Source: Planctomycetota bacterium
GTDB lineage: Bacteria; Planctomycetota; B15-G4
DNA: 64,000 bases
Direction of reading: 5' to 3'
Assembly (NCBI GenBank): GCA_021604805.1
Contig: BQJR01000002.1
Location: forward strand, 766,665-830,664
Below the pieces are notes generated by a model. The model saw nothing but the letters and a program-made list of their open reading frames with translations, made no database searches and was not told the DNA's origin. This document shows positions 53,552-62,916 of the stretch, piece by piece (position 1 is the first letter of the stretch; every line of letters begins with the position of its first letter). The position numbers and the translations under genes are program-made.

Positions 53552-54694
53552 TCAGTCGAAGAGCAGGATGGCGAGGCCGGGCAAGAGCATGAAGGCCACG
53601 ACGACGTAGAGCAGCAACCACATCTTGTTGTTCGTCGTCAGCACAGCCAGGCGGCGAGCGCCGCGCAACGGGATCTGGCGCAGCGGCGGGATGCCGTAGA
53701 ACAGCGCGGTTCCCGAGAGGTTGAAGAGCAGGTGAACGAGCGCGATCGTGAGTCCGAGCGAGCTCTCCGCCGCCATCGAAGCCAGCAGCGCCGTGACCGT
53801 GGTCCCGATGTTGGCGCCCAGTGTAATCGGATAGGCGTTGGGCAGGGTGAGGATGCCCGCCGCGCAGAGCGGCACGAGCAGCGAGGTGGTGATCGACGAC
53901 GACTGCACCGACACCGTGATCAGCACACCCACCAACATGCCCAGCAGACCCGAGCGCCCCAACACACCGTTGAGCGACGCCTCGATGCGCGCCACGAGCA
54001 ACGCGCGCATGTTCTTCGTGATCAGGTTCAGGCACAAGAAGGTCATGCCCAGCGCCACGATCAGCATGACGGTGGAGAGCATGCCGCCTTCGAGCCCCAG
54101 GTCTTCGAGCGCGCCCTGGATCGCCTTGGTGCCCGCTTTGATCGCGGCCTTCACCGGGCTCTTGTAGGCCACGCCGCTGCCGCCCCAGAACAGCTCGCTG
54201 AGCCAGACCGCGGTCGACTCGAGGAAGCCCGTGGCGAGCTCGATCGGCAGCACCACCAACACCGAGCAGTAGTTGAAGATGTCGTGCACGGTGGCGCAGG
54301 CGAAGGCGCGTCGGAACTCGCCCGAGCGGCGCACACTGCCCACACTCACCAGCGTGTTCGTGACCGTGGTGCCGATGTTCGCGCCCATGATCATCGGCAC
54401 GGCGAGCGAGAGCGACAGCTGACCCGATCCGCAGAGCGCCACGATCGTGGAGGTCGTGACCGACGAGGACTGCACCAGCACAGTGCCGAGGACGCCCACC
54501 GCCAGCGCCGCAAAGGGACTCACCACGCCCTCGAAGAGTCCGCCCGCGGATCCCTCGCCCAAGATCTTGAAGGCCGACGACATCAGGCCCACGGCGACCA
54601 GGAAGCCGTAGAGCAACAGCAGCAGCAGCGCGAGCCGTAGCAAGGCCGGAACCTGGCGGGCGCCCGAGGGACCGGGGATCTGGTTGGGAGCCAC
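53552..54694 (-). CDS. Na/Pi cotransporter family protein (NptA/PF02690)
   Basis: This 380-residue membrane protein has the paired inverted repeat of Na+/phosphate cotransporters: VLVQSSSVTTSTIVAL and VSVQSSSITTSLLVPL, each followed by GANIGTTVT (MIMGANIGTTVTNTLVS and ITLGANIGTTVTALLAS). The QSSS motifs bind phosphate and sodium. No PhoU domain is fused at the C-terminus; the next gene supplies it. GTG 54694 has GGAGAAGG upstream and is preferred over GTG 54721. It heads a phosphate operon with PhoU-like and small membrane genes. Confidence 0.88.
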   Translation of the reverse strand: MAPNQIPGPSGARQVPALLRLALLLLLLYGFLVAVGLMSSAFKILGEGSAGGLFEGVVSPFAALAVGVLGTVLVQSSSVTTSTIVALCGSGQLSLSLAVPMIMGANIGTTVTNTLVSVGSVRRSGEFRRAFACATVHDIFNYCSVLVVLPIELATGFLESTAVWLSELFWGGSGVAYKSPVKAAIKAGTKAIQGALEDLGLEGGMLSTVMLIVALGMTFLCLNLITKNMRALLVARIEASLNGVLGRSGLLGMLVGVLITVSVQSSSITTSLLVPLCAAGILTLPNAYPITLGANIGTTVTALLASMAAESSLGLTIALVHLLFNLSGTALFYGIPPLRQIPLRGARRLAVLTTNNKMWLLLYVVVAFMLLPGLAILLFD

Positions 54695-54821
54695 GCCTTC
54701 TCCGGCCGGGGGCCAGGCCACTCGCCTTCACGCCATCTTCGGCGATCACTCTCGGATCACTCACGGGATCCACACGCGCGCACCTTCCGGACCAGATCGC
54801 CGCCGGTCAAGCGGCTGGAGC

Positions 54822-55652
54822 CTAAGCTCGCTGGCAGCGCGGACAGTAGTGCGTGCCGCGCTGGCCCACCACGATGCGTCGCAGCGGCTTCCCGCAGCTC
54901 CGGCAGGGCTTGCCGTGCCGCCCGTAGACCTGGAACTCGTGCTGGTAGTTGCCGGGCTGACCTTCGGGCGTTCGATAGAAGGTGTCGAAGCTGCTGCCTT
55001 GGAGCTCGATGGCGCGTCGCAACACGGCTTGGATGCTCTCGGCGAGACGACGCGCGCGCGGCTTCGACACGCGATCGGAGGAACGCAGCGGATGCAGGCC
55101 GGCCAGGTGCAGCGCCTCGTCCACGTAGATGTTGCCGAGGCCGGCGAGGAAAGACTGGTCGAGCAGCAACGGCTTGAGTTGACGGCGGCGCGCGCGGAGA
55201 GCGGTCGCGAGCCACTCGCCGTCGAAGTCGTCGCTGAGGGGCTCGGGGCCGAGCGGTGGGGTGAGCGCGTCGAGACGTGGGCCGAGTGCGAGGCGCCCGA
55301 ACTTGCGGATGTCGGCGAAGGCCAGGAAGCGGCCGTCGTCGAGACGGAAGCTCACGCGCGTGGCGCGCGGCTCGGGGTCGTCGCCCACGAAGAAGCGGCC
55401 GGTCATGCGCAGGTGGCCCACGAGCAGGCGACCTCCGGGCGACGCCTCACCGCCGTCGAGCTCGAACACGATGTACTTCGCGCGCCGCCGCAGCCCGGAG
55501 ATCTCGCGCCCGCGGATCCCGCGCCGGAACGCCGCCAGCGAAGGACGCGCCACGGTGCGCTCCCAGAGCACCTTGGCCGACTCCACGCGCCGCCCGACGA
55601 GCTGCTCGCGCAACTGGCGCACCACGGTCTCGACCTCGGGCAACTCAGGCAT
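54822..55652 (-). CDS. mutM: Formamidopyrimidine-DNA glycosylase
   Basis: This 276-residue Fpg/Nei enzyme removes oxidised purines such as 8-oxoguanine and cleaves the strand. It begins MPELPEVETVVRQLRE with catalytic Pro2 and Glu3, has RRRAKYIVFELDGG with the conserved Lys, LGNIYVDEALHLAGLHP with helix-two-turn-helix, and the zinc finger CRSCGKPLRRIVVGQRGTHY-CPRC. All four zinc cysteines are present. The ATG 55652 is fixed by Pro2. It diverges from the GT4 gene by 29 bases. Confidence 0.95.
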   Translation of the reverse strand: MPELPEVETVVRQLREQLVGRRVESAKVLWERTVARPSLAAFRRGIRGREISGLRRRAKYIVFELDGGEASPGGRLLVGHLRMTGRFFVGDDPEPRATRVSFRLDDGRFLAFADIRKFGRLALGPRLDALTPPLGPEPLSDDFDGEWLATALRARRRQLKPLLLDQSFLAGLGNIYVDEALHLAGLHPLRSSDRVSKPRARRLAESIQAVLRRAIELQGSSFDTFYRTPEGQPGNYQHEFQVYGRHGKPCRSCGKPLRRIVVGQRGTHYCPRCQRA

Positions 55653-55681
55653 CGCGCCATTCTGCGCGCTCGGCGGCTAGG

Positions 55682-56872
55682 ATGCGCCTCCCCGTGAAGA
55701 TCCTGATCACCAGCCCCGTGTTCCCGCCCGACCTGGGCGGCCCCGCGACCTACGTGCCGAGCCTCGCCAAATACCTGGTGGAGCGCGGGCACGAGGTGAG
55801 CGTGGTGGCCTTCTGCAGCGATCCCGAGCCGAAGGGCTGGCCCTTCAAGGTCGTGTCGATCGCGCGCTGCTGGATGCCGCTGCGCTACTGGCGCAACTTC
55901 CTGGCCGTGTGGCGCGAAGCCAAGCGCGCCGACCTCGTGTACGTGAACGAGCACCTCGCGCTGCACGTGCTGCTCGCGGCGCGGTTGCGCGGCAAACCCT
56001 CGGTGGTGCGCGTGTATGTCGACGGCACCTGGGAGATCAGTCACCGCCTCGGTTGGCACGACGACACGATCAATGCCTTCCAGGATCGCGAGTACGGTTG
56101 GAAGGTCACACTCGCGCGGCGCCTGCAGCGCATGTGGTGGGGCTGGACGAAACGCATCGTCACGCCGAGCGCCTTCATGCGCGACATCGTGATGGGCCAC
56201 GGCGTGCCCGGCGATCGCATCGACCTGATCTACAACGCGTACCACGGGCCCACGTCGTACGAGCCGAGCAAGGCCGAAGCGCGCGCCACGCTCGGCATCG
56301 AACCCGGGCGCAAGCTGCTGCTCGCGATCTGCCGGCTCATGATCTGGAAAGGTGTCGACGGCCTGATCCGCGCGCTCGCGCAGCTCCCCAGCGATCACCA
56401 CCTCTACGTGGCCGGCGACGGCGAAGAGCTCGACAACTGGACCGCCCTCGCCCACGAACTCGGTGTCGGCGAACGCGTGCACTTCCTGGGCAACGTGCCG
56501 CACGCCGAGCTCATGGGCTGGATCCGCGCCGCCGACGTCTTCCTGCTGAACAGCTCTTACGAAGGCCTCTCGCACACGCTGCTCGAGGTCATGTGGCTGG
56601 GCACGCCGGCCGCGGTGTCGGCCGTGTGCGGCAACCCCGAGCTCATCGAGGATCGCGTCACGGGCCGCAGCTTCGGCTTCCAGGAGGTCGACGCGATCGT
56701 GGCCGCCGTGCGCGAGATCCTCGACAACCCGGCCCAGACCGCGCGCTGGGTCGCTGCCGCGCGCGAGAAGGTCTCGCAGGGCTTCGGGCGTCCCGAGCTC
56801 TTCGCACGCAAGGAGCGCCTGTTCCTCACGCTCGCGGGCCAAGCGCCCGCAAGCCACGACGAACAACACTGA
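55682..56872 (+). CDS. Family 4 glycosyltransferase
   Basis: This 396-residue GT-B enzyme has ILITSPVFPPDLGGPATYVP in the acceptor half, then KLLLAICRLMIWKGVDGLIR, VGERVHFLGNVPHAELMGWI and DVFLLNSSYEGLSHTLLEVM (catalytic Glu) in the donor half. It probably adds a hexose to a lipid-linked or surface glycan. I use ATG 55682; GTG 55694 is the alternative and gives a shorter N-terminus. It stands alone on the plus strand between mutM (divergent) and the 151-residue gene. Confidence 0.85.
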   Translation: MRLPVKILITSPVFPPDLGGPATYVPSLAKYLVERGHEVSVVAFCSDPEPKGWPFKVVSIARCWMPLRYWRNFLAVWREAKRADLVYVNEHLALHVLLAARLRGKPSVVRVYVDGTWEISHRLGWHDDTINAFQDREYGWKVTLARRLQRMWWGWTKRIVTPSAFMRDIVMGHGVPGDRIDLIYNAYHGPTSYEPSKAEARATLGIEPGRKLLLAICRLMIWKGVDGLIRALAQLPSDHHLYVAGDGEELDNWTALAHELGVGERVHFLGNVPHAELMGWIRAADVFLLNSSYEGLSHTLLEVMWLGTPAAVSAVCGNPELIEDRVTGRSFGFQEVDAIVAAVREILDNPAQTARWVAAAREKVSQGFGRPELFARKERLFLTLAGQAPASHDEQH

Positions 56873-56952
56873 GCCGCGCGCCCATTCGGGTGTTGCAGGC
56901 ACGGCCCCGCGCTCTCCACACTGGAGCGTCCTGCCTCGTGCCCGAAGCTCTC

Positions 56953-57408
56953 ATGAATCCTCCCGGCAACCCCAGCCCCACGCTCGCTCCCGTCGAGGTG
57001 AGACCCGCCGAGCGCGCGCTCGACGACACGCTCGCGCTCGTGGAGCGTTGCGGCGCCACACTCGAAGAGCGTCTCGCCGCGCTCTGCGACTTGGCTCCGC
57101 GCCTCGAACTGAAGCGCAGCCTGCACGCCGGCGCCTGGATCTTCGGCGTTGCCGGTGAGCGTGACCGCGACGGCGCTGCCTACGGACGCCTGTCCTTCCA
57201 CCTCAACGTGCGCGCGGGCGACGAACGCCTCGTGTGCGTGGCGCGTGGCAGCGCGGGCGGACGCGACCGCCGCAGCGAGGAACTCGATGTCGCGCTGTCC
57301 GACGAGCCGCTCGTCGCGCTGGCGGACTTCGCCGAACGCATCGTTTTGAGTTTCGCCGGGGCTTACTTCGCGAGCGATCGCGCCACCACTCGGAGCGTCA
57401 CGCCATGA
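56953..57408 (+). CDS. Hypothetical protein of 151 residues
   Basis: I do not recognise this protein. It begins with a Pro-rich start (PPGNPSPTLAPV) and then has alternating strands and helices (LERCGATLEERLAALCDL, RLSFHLNVRAGDERLVCVAR, SEELDVALSDEPLVALADF). No signal peptide or membrane segment. Its stop overlaps the next gene as ATGA, which supports that it is translated. The two proteins may work together. Confidence 0.5.
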   Translation: MNPPGNPSPTLAPVEVRPAERALDDTLALVERCGATLEERLAALCDLAPRLELKRSLHAGAWIFGVAGERDRDGAAYGRLSFHLNVRAGDERLVCVARGSAGGRDRRSEELDVALSDEPLVALADFAERIVLSFAGAYFASDRATTRSVTP

Positions 57409-58334
57409 TGATTCTTGTTACGGGTGGCAGCGGTTTCGTCGGTCGCCGCCTCTGCGACGCGCTGCTCTCGCGCAACCACACGGTCACGGTCGTGAGCCGC
57501 GACCCCGGCCGCGCGCGCGGCGCCTGGATGAGCCAAGCCGACATGCGCGGCAAGGACCGCATCTTCTTCCGCGGCTGGTTGCCCGAGCTCGACGCCTACG
57601 ACGCGGTCATCAACCTCGCCGGCGAACCGCTCTTCGGCAAGCGCTGGGACCCCGCCGTGAAGCACGAGCTGCGCGCCAGTCGCGTGGACGCCACGCACCA
57701 GATCGTGTCCGCGATCAAGGTCGCGAAGGATCCGCCCGACGTGCTGATCAATGGCTCGGCCATCGGCTACTACGGCTCCCGCGGCGACGAAGAACTGCCC
57801 GAGAGCGCCGCCCCCGGCAACGACTTCCTCGCCGACGTCTGCAAAGACTGGGAAGCCGCCGCCGCTGACTGCCCCGTGCGCACCGTGTTCCTGCGCACCG
57901 GCGTGGTGCTCGGCCGCAACGGCGGCGCGTTGCAGAGCATGTTGCTGCCCTTCAAGCTCGGCGTCGGCGGCCCGATCGGCAACGGCAAAGCCTGGTTCTC
58001 GTGGATCCACATCGAGGACGAAGTCGGCCTGATCCTGCACGCGCTCGAAGGCGCCGGCGACCGCGCGCCCAAGCACGAGCCGATCCACGGCGCGCTGAAC
58101 GCCGTCTCGCCCGGCGTGGTCACGAACAAGGAGTACACCAAGGCGCTGGGGCGCACGCTCTCGCGCCCCACGATCCTGCCCGTGCCGCCCTTCGGCTTGA
58201 AGCTCATGTTCGGCGGCGCGGCCGAGGTCTTGCTCGCGAGCCAGCGCTGTGTGCCCGAAGTCGCGCGCAACACCGGGTACAAGTTCGTGTACCCGGAGAT
58301 CGAGCCGGCGCTGCGCCAGATCCTCGATCGCTGA
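57405..58334 (+). CDS. TIGR01777-type NAD-dependent epimerase (SulA/YfcH family)
   Basis: This 309-residue atypical extended SDR has ILVTGGSGFVGRRLCDALL, VINLAGEPLFGKRWDPAVK, LINGSAIGYYGSRGDEEL, and FSWIHIEDEVGLILHALEG. These define TIGR01777, of unknown substrate; relatives sit near cell-division or sugar genes. The catalytic YxxxK is replaced in this family as usual. It is coupled by ATGA to the unknown gene, and the ABC gene begins 3 bases after its stop, so these genes may share one transcript. Confidence 0.85.
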   Translation: MMILVTGGSGFVGRRLCDALLSRNHTVTVVSRDPGRARGAWMSQADMRGKDRIFFRGWLPELDAYDAVINLAGEPLFGKRWDPAVKHELRASRVDATHQIVSAIKVAKDPPDVLINGSAIGYYGSRGDEELPESAAPGNDFLADVCKDWEAAAADCPVRTVFLRTGVVLGRNGGALQSMLLPFKLGVGGPIGNGKAWFSWIHIEDEVGLILHALEGAGDRAPKHEPIHGALNAVSPGVVTNKEYTKALGRTLSRPTILPVPPFGLKLMFGGAAEVLLASQRCVPEVARNTGYKFVYPEIEPALRQILDR

Positions 58335-58337
58335 GCG

Positions 58338-59032
<695 letters not shown>

Positions 59033-59036
<4 letters not shown>

Positions 59037-61528
59037 GAGTCGTGCTCCGCGCGCTGCTCGCCGACGCGCGCGGCCACAAGTTGCAAACCCTCGTCACGCT
59101 GCTCGGCGTGGCCGTGGGGGTGGCCGTCATCGTGGCGATCCACCTGGCGAGCGAGGCCTCGCTCGAACACTTCCGCGGCACCTTCGACAGCGTGGCCGGA
59201 CGCGCCACGCACGAGCTCAACGGCGCGGCGCCGCTGTCCACCGAACGCCTGCCGGAACTGCTGCGCGAACCCGGCGTGATCGCCGCGCAACCCGTGGTGA
59301 GCCGACTCGCCGTCGCCCCCGCGCGTGCCGACCGCCCCGCGCGAGCGCTGCGCGTGCTCGGGCTCGACCCCTTCCTCGCCGCACCGTTCCTGGAGTTCAG
59401 CAGCGCCGCCCGCGCGCAGATCGGAAGCGCGCGCCTCTTCGAACGCCTGTTGCTCGAACACGATCTGTTGCTCGCGCCCGGCGAAGTGCTCGCCGACTTG
59501 GGCTTGCCCGACGAGGGCGGCGCGCTCGACTTGCGCGTCGGGAGCACCACGCGACGTGTGCGCTTGGCCCGCCTCGACGGCAGCGGCCTCGCGCGCTCCG
59601 ACCCGCCCGTGCTGCTCACCGACCTGGCCACCGCGCAGCAACTCGCCGGCCTCGACACCGGCCTCACGCGCTACGACCTGATCCTCGACCCCGACGCGCC
59701 GCCCCCGCAACTGGCCGCAGGCGAGCGCCTGGCACGCCCCGCGCGCCGCGGCGAACGCGCCGACTCGATGACCGCCGCCTTCCGCACGAACCTGCTCTGC
59801 CTGGGCTTCCTCGCGGTGCTCGTGGGCGCCTTCCTGGCCTTCAACATGGCGCAGTTCGCCGTCACGCGGCGCCGCGCCATGCTCGGACGCTTGCGCTGCC
59901 TGGGCTGCTCGGCCAAGGCGCTGCAGCGCGCCGTGCTCGTGGAGGCCGCCTTGCTCGGACTCGCCGGCAGCGTGTTCGGCGTGGCCCTCGGTCGCGCGCT
60001 CGCAGGCACCCTCGTGGGCGACGTGGCGCGCACCGTCTCCACGCTCTACGGACGCGTGGATCCGCCGGGCGTCTCGCTCGATGCGCTCACGGCGACAGCC
60101 GCGCTGCTCGTGGGCGTCGGCGCCACCGTGGCCGCGAGTTGGGGCCCTGCGCGCAGTGCTGCCCGCACGCCGCCGGTGCTCGTGGCGGGCGGTGTCGTGC
60201 GCGATCCCCTGCCGCACCGCGCACTCGCGCCGCTGCTGTGCGTGTTCGCCGCGCTGCTGTTGTGCGTGCCGCAGAGCGCGGTCGTCTTGCCGTCGATCGC
60301 GGTGCTCGCGATCTTGCTGGCCACGGCCACGGCCATGCCGCACTTGTTGCGTCGTCTCTTGGAACATCCGCCGCGCCAGCTCGTGGCCGCGCTCGCGGCG
60401 GGGCGACTCGAGCGCAGCCTGGCGCGCACCGGGGCGGCCGCGGGCGCGCTCGCCATGCCGCTGGCCATGACCGTGGCGCTGCTCGTGATGGTCGGTTCCT
60501 TCCGCGGCGAAGTCGTGGCCTGGGCCGAGGCCGTGCTCGGAGGCGACCTCTACGTGCAGCCTCTCGAGCAGGAGCTCGCCGCCGAGAGCCTGCGCTTGTC
60601 GCCCGCGTTGCTCGACGCCATGGCCGCGCACCCGCAGGTGGAAACGGTGGACACGCTGCGGCTCATCGAGCGTGCCACCGACAGCGGCGAGCTGCTCATC
60701 GGCGGCAGCGAGCTCGAAGCCGTTCGGCGTCGCGGCACGATGCGCGTGCTGCAAGGTGGCCCGCTGAGCGACGTGCTCACCGCACTCGACGCGGGCGCCG
60801 CGCTGATCAGCGAACCGCTCGCGCAACGTCGCGGACTGGCCCCCGGCGACAGCCTGCGTCTGCCCGGACGTGACGGCGAACGCGAACTCACCGTGGCCGC
60901 CGTCTTCCAGGACTTCTCCTTCGATCGCGGCTACGTGTTGCTCGCCGCGCGCACACACATCGAGCTCTTCGGCGAGACGGGCGTGCGCAACGCCGCCGCG
61001 CTCCTGCGCCCCGGCGCCGACCCCGAAGTCGTGCGCGACGCCCTCATGGCCGCGCACCCCGAAGTGCTCGTGCGCACCGTCGCCAAGCTCCGCGACGACG
61101 TCCTGCGCGCCTTCAACGACACCTTCGCGATCACCTACGTGCTGCAAGGCATCTCCACGGCACTGGCGCTGGTGGGCATCCTCACGGCGCTGCTCTGCTT
61201 GCACTTGGAGCGGCGGCACGAACTGGGTGTGTTGCGCGCGCTCGGCGCTCGCACGCGCGCGATCGGCGGCTTGCTGCTCGTGGAAGCAGGGGCGCTGATG
61301 TTCGTAGCCGAGCTCGTGGCGCTGCCCGTGGGCTTGGGGCTGGCGTGGATCCTCGTGGCGGTCGTCAACACGCGCTCCTTCGGCTGGAGCTTTCCCATGG
61401 CGATCGACTTCGGCGCGGTGAGCGGCTTGCTCGGTATGGCCTTGGTCGCGGGACTGCTCGCCGGCTTGGTGCCCTGGTTGCTCACGCGGCGCGGCACGAT
61501 CTCGCAGCTCTTGGAGACGCGTCGATGA
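59033..61528 (+). CDS. FtsX-type ABC permease, duplicated (AttFG-like)
   Basis: This 831-residue permease has two MacB/FtsX repeats: an N-terminal helix (VTLLGVAVGVAVIVAIHLA), a first periplasmic domain, and helices near 260-410 and 420-520. A second periplasmic domain and three final helices follow (YVLQGISTALALVGILTALL, ALMFVAELVALPVGLGLAWI, LLGMALVAGLLAGLVPWLLT). FtsX permeases of this class move lipids or lipoproteins, or act mechanically. It is coupled to the ATPase before and to the lipocalin gene after it, both by ATGA. Confidence 0.85.
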
Positions 61529-62745
61529 GCAGGCGCGTGTGTCTCAGCTTCTTGCTCGCAGCGGCGTTCGCGGCCGCAACGCCGACCGCGCTTGCGCAGG
61601 CAGTCAGCACTCCCGGGCAGGAAGTCAGCGAGCCCGCACAGGCAACCAGCGAGGCCGACGGATTCCTGCGCGCGCTCCCCGGTCGCGAGCTGCGGCTGCC
61701 CGCGGACCACGCGAACCACCCGCGCACGCGCACCGAGTGGTGGTACTTCACGGGCCAGTTGTTCGCCGAGGACGGCCGCGAGTTCGGCTTCCAGAGCACC
61801 TGGTTCCGACGTGCCCTGCGCGAGCGTCTCCCCACGCAAGCCCCGCCGCTCGCCGTCCGCGACGTGCTGCTCTATCACGGCGCCCTGGCCGACGTGGACC
61901 GCGCGCGCACGCAGTTCACCGAGCGCGTCAGCCGGGATCACGCGCCTTGGGCGCGCGCCTCCGAGGAGCGCCTCGAGGTCGTCACGCTCGACGCCTCACT
62001 GCTCGATCCCGTGGGCGACGGCGCGCGCGTGCTGCTCGACGCCCCCGTCGGCGACGCGCGCCTGCGGGTGGCGATCGACTTCGGCACCGTCACGCCGCTG
62101 GCGCATGGCGAGGAACCCGGGCTCTCACTCAAGGGTTCGGAAGCCGGGCAGGCGTCCTGGTACTACAGCCTGCCGCGCCTCCCACTCAGCGGCAGCTTGC
62201 AACTCGCCGACGGCAGCGAGCTCGCAGTGAGCGGCGAAGCCTGGTTCGACCACGAGTTCGGCAGCAGCCAACTGGGCGACGAGCAGGTCGGGTGGGACTG
62301 GTTCTCCGTAGCGCTCGACGACGGCAGCGAACTCATGCTCTATCAGCTGCGTCACACCGACGGCAGCGCCGACGCCACCAGCTCCGCCACGCTGCGCCGC
62401 CCGGACGGCAGCCAACGCCATCTGCGTCGCGAAGATTTCGAACTCGAAGTCCTCGAGCGCTGGACGAGCCCGCGCAGCCGCGCCCGCTACCCCGCCGAGT
62501 GGGCGCTCCGGATCCCGAGCGAAGCGCTCGAGCTGCGCGTGCGCCCGCGCTTCGCCGACCAGGAACTCAGCACATCGGGCAGCACCGGCGTCGTGTACTG
62601 GGAGGGGTTGTGCGAGTTCGTCGGCGAACGGGCCGGAGGCGCGGTGATGGGCGCTGGCTACGTGGAGTTGGTGGGCTACGCCGACTCGATCCAAGGCGCC
62701 TTCGCAGCACCGCCGCGCGCCGTCGAGCCTACTCAGGACGCGTAA
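61525..62745 (+). CDS. AttH/CrtC-like lipocalin-domain protein
   Basis: This 406-residue exported protein has a signal peptide (ending TALAQAV) and the duplicated lipocalin fold of AttH and carotenoid 1,2-hydratase (CrtC). The hallmark RTEWWYFTGQL and FGFQSTWFRR are in the first half. GEAWFDHEFGSSQLGDEQVG and WDWFSVALDDGSELMLYQLR are in the second. AttH works with an AttEFG ABC transporter, probably handling a hydrophobic ligand. It is coupled to the permease gene by ATGA. The stop is TAA 62743-62745. Confidence 0.85.
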   Translation: MSRRVCLSFLLAAAFAAATPTALAQAVSTPGQEVSEPAQATSEADGFLRALPGRELRLPADHANHPRTRTEWWYFTGQLFAEDGREFGFQSTWFRRALRERLPTQAPPLAVRDVLLYHGALADVDRARTQFTERVSRDHAPWARASEERLEVVTLDASLLDPVGDGARVLLDAPVGDARLRVAIDFGTVTPLAHGEEPGLSLKGSEAGQASWYYSLPRLPLSGSLQLADGSELAVSGEAWFDHEFGSSQLGDEQVGWDWFSVALDDGSELMLYQLRHTDGSADATSSATLRRPDGSQRHLRREDFELEVLERWTSPRSRARYPAEWALRIPSEALELRVRPRFADQELSTSGSTGVVYWEGLCEFVGERAGGAVMGAGYVELVGYADSIQGAFAAPPRAVEPTQDA

Positions 62746-62757
62746 ATACTACGCGTC
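62737..62757 (+). terminator. Hairpin overlapping the stop of the AttH-like gene
   Basis: GACGCGT (62737-62743) pairs perfectly with ACGCGTC (62751-62757) around loop AAATACT, which contains most of the stop codon. It is short with no T tract. Possible end signal of the Att-like operon. Confidence 0.4.
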
Positions 62758-62816
62758 GCGCATCGAGATTAGAGCGCCTGTGAAGCACCCGTCGGCCCCC
62801 CCGGCATGGAAACCGA

Positions 62817-62825
62817 TGGTATCTT
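62817..62825 (+). promoter_or_regulatory. Extended -10 promoter candidate for the radical SAM gene
   Basis: TGGTATCTT is the same 9-mer as before the MBOAT gene (48587-48595). It would give a leader of about 85 bases before the ATG at 62917. No clear -35 box is present. Confidence 0.4.
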
Positions 62826-62916
62826 GAGCTGTTCGCGCTGCGCCGCCGATAGACAAGAAGCGCCATCCGCCGAGCCCACGTCAGCGCCCGACTCCCCAAC
62901 CGGATCACCACCAGCG

